From contig AP031351.1 of the NCBI GenBank assembly GCA_037833965.1, positions 30,082,501-30,146,500 on the forward strand: DNA of 64,000 nt, given 5' to 3'. Source of the DNA: Marchantia polymorpha subsp. ruderalis. Lineage: Eukaryota > Streptophyta > Marchantiopsida > Marchantiales > Marchantiaceae. The translations under genes were made by a program, and so were the position numbers. This document shows, in pieces, positions 61,557 to 64,000 of the stretch. How positions within the stretch are numbered: the stretch's first letter is position 1; each line of letters begins with the position of its first letter. The notes beneath the pieces were generated by a model that saw only the letters and a program-made list of their open reading frames with translations, ran no database searches and had not been told where the DNA came from.

Positions 61557-64000
61557 CTGATTCTCACAGTGAAGATAATTGTGCAACAAGTTCATGAACC
61601 GGCCATCGTAACACTATAAGGTAGGTTACTGTTACCAAGGATCGACTATGCGCTGACGAACGAATGTCATTGAACCCTGTTGATTGAAGTTGTAACTTTC
61701 ACCAAGTCTAGGAACTTATTAAGAGCTTTCAAGAAATTCAACAAGCACATCTGTACTAGTCGTTGAAAAGTTTATGTACCCGTTGATAGAATGTGAAATG
61801 ATTATGGCTTCTACTCCAGAATCTCAGATCCTGCGAAATTACGTGACAATGTGTTAGAGTACTACCAAAATGGTGTCTGATGTACAGCTGTGTACATTCT
61901 GTCTGGAGCTGGAAGTGACGATGAGTATTCATAATACTAATCAGGAAAAAAATTCAACGTTCTTGACTTTTCATTAACTGCACTGATGTGTTCCAAAGTT
62001 TACTCAGGGCTCCTGCACAAATGAACACATAAACTTCATAGAGGTCTGTTTACATGAGCTTATTGATGAGATGAACTCCGAAAACCAAGAGTCTCATAAA
62101 CACTAACAACCAGCTGGTCTGGTGTCCCTAAATTAAGGTATCAAGCGTTCAATATTGTCCAGTTGCATAAGTGCTTTTACATGAACAACTGAAGTGTGAG
62201 GATTGTATTCTGGTTGTCAGTATGCACATTGCATACTAACAGTGGGCATAAAATCACACGATTTGTTTATCTGACCTCTATAAAAGCCATATCAATAACA
62301 ATGGAGTATATTGCAACCGGATACTAGAGGCACCCGTTGTGGAAATATGAGCACGTGCTTACGTACTATTTCATTTTTTGTGACAAAAGTATATGCTCTG
62401 AGTTATTATACCCCAAAAAAATGTCACAGATTTCATAAAATAGCAAGGTGGATAAGGTACAACGTTTTCAAAGTTAATATCGTTAGCATCAGTCTTATCA
62501 AATAATCCGTTTTGGAGGATACTGTTGTAAAAACACATTTAATCACCTTACAGAATTTGCTTTGGGGCATTACCCACGGGTTATTGTGAGAAGAGCAAGA
62601 ATTTGTAGTATATGGAGCACAAGGTGAGCTTGAGTCAATTGTTAGTTCTAGATGTCCTTGTTTATACTCCAGTATCGTTGTGAATTTTAAAATTTTTCTA
62701 CGAGACATAAAGCTCCTTGGATAGAGTTGGATTAGATCATCAAACACGTAAGTACAACCTGTTGAGCTACAGTCAGTTACACCGAGCATAGCATGATCTT
62801 GAGGTTCACTAAGTGCTAAGTGAGTTTGAATCAATCATTCTTAGTGTTTTTGTCACATTTATTATTTAGTATATTATGGTAATCTTGTGTGATAGTCTGA
62901 GTTGTGAAATACAAATCTGACGTAGAGATATTGATAAGATGCTCGAAATATTTACTCATGTTACCGATCTCATGGCGACACTGTAAAGATTACTCCAAAA
63001 TGATCATGAGTTTAAGACTAAGACATGTGCATGATTATTGGTATTTCAACGCTTTTGCACATTCAGAAGAAGCAGTGAAAGGTTTACTAAAATTGGCACC
63101 TTTGTAAATGAAGGAGAGCTATCTGAATCTTCGCAACGTTGGGCATGTGAGTATAAGGCATGTGAAGTGTAGTTCCTGAGAATCCTCTTCATGCCCAGAT
63201 GAACAACTCAGATTGTGAAAGTAGTTTGAATAAGAAAAATAAATAAATATATATATGTAAACATACAGATCCGACCGCGGTTCGGGATTCCAATATGGAT
63301 TTGATTGTCCGGTAGCCTCTGAATTACAAAGTTCTGTAGAGCGATGAAATTTTGTAACAATTAATTTGTCAAGTACTAAAAGATGTTTTCGTTTGCATTT
63401 TCTTGTGTCAAAGGCGCTTTGTGATTATTTTGACATTGAGAGATCGAGTAAAGCGTCGTTAAAACAAGCGAAGAAAAAGAAAGTAAAAGAAGGAACGGTT
63501 TCGGTCCAGATGCCATCTGAAGCACGCAGATGCAGACATTTGGAGGGGGTTGACGAAAAAACTCTTCTTTATTTTGTTCATGGCTAACCTCAATGGAAAG
63601 GCGAAGCATTCTCTTGCTCTGAATCCTAGACTCTATCTCTAATCATCTCGTTGAAATCTTGCTCATGTGCATATCTGTTCAAACAGCAGCAATCCATGGA
63701 GGAGGCCCGCCTCTCTACCCTTGCTGGATACTGATCATCATCATATACATACTTCCCATGAGCTTTCAAGATTTTCACACATGTTAGCCTTCGCCTCCAG
63801 AAGCTGCGGCTCTCAGCACTTCCCACAACATTCTCAAGCCTAACTTACAGACTCGGCATGGCTCGATTATTGCGACCCGTCGACTGTGCCAGCTCGATTA
63901 TTCGGATCTCGCAGGGCCTTTTGCTGAAGCAATTTCGGCTAATTGATCCCTCTGGATCTAAATTGTACACGGACTAGAAAATCATGGACATCTGCTAGTT

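Larger units (their letters stand above)
57630..64000. other. No homology-supported gene
   Basis: Mixed to AT-leaning DNA with two foldbacks (58.7 and 61.5 kb), a candidate exon at 59.9 kb, and ORFs of up to 133 codons (62433-62834, minus) without recognisable domains. Confidence 0.45.

Overview
The window is nuclear DNA from a land plant. The evidence is two intron-rich genes with plant homologues, GT-AG introns of roughly 40-1000 nt, long dinucleotide microsatellites, and a decayed piece of plastid 23S rRNA. Moderately short introns, frequent TCGA/CTCGAG words and GA/CT tracts would fit a bryophyte, possibly a liverwort, but that is inference and the species is not established.

Two genes are supported by homology, both on the minus strand. 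The first (38,435-43,479, ten exons) encodes a complete GAUT1-type homogalacturonan galacturonosyltransferase of about 707 residues, a Golgi type II membrane enzyme of pectin synthesis. The second (28,049-31,526, nine exons) encodes a DsbA/FrnE-like thioredoxin-fold protein of about 214 residues with a CPWC motif. They lie about 7 kb apart, separated by an AT-rich block, and there is no reason to link their functions.

Weaker gene evidence: the last exon of a plus-strand gene at the left edge (115-207); a possible short secreted protein starting with a signal-peptide exon (1,998-2,289); a small single-TM ORF (36,983-37,213, minus); and several splice-flanked exon-like segments on the minus strand near 27.1, 50.5-51.1, 52.5 and 59.9 kb. 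No family was recognised for these.

Layout: 0.2-20 kb is mixed-composition DNA rich in microsatellites with no recognisable gene. A GC-rich block near 9.7-10.7 kb and several other places carry related hexamer repeats. 21.4-22.9 kb is AT-rich. 22.9-28 kb holds the longest GA tract (24,883-24,981). 28-31.5 kb is the DsbA-like gene. 31.9-36.6 kb is AT-rich and contains the plastid 23S fragment. 38.4-43.5 kb is GAUT1. 43.5-47.3 kb is GC-rich upstream DNA with a polypyrimidine tract and a 72-bp tandem repeat. 47.5-54 kb is mixed, 54.1-57.6 kb AT-rich, and 57.6-64 kb mixed. Near-perfect short inverted repeats are scattered from 18 to 61 kb, two of them in one intron of the DsbA-like gene. Nothing seen amounts to a clear new multi-gene system.
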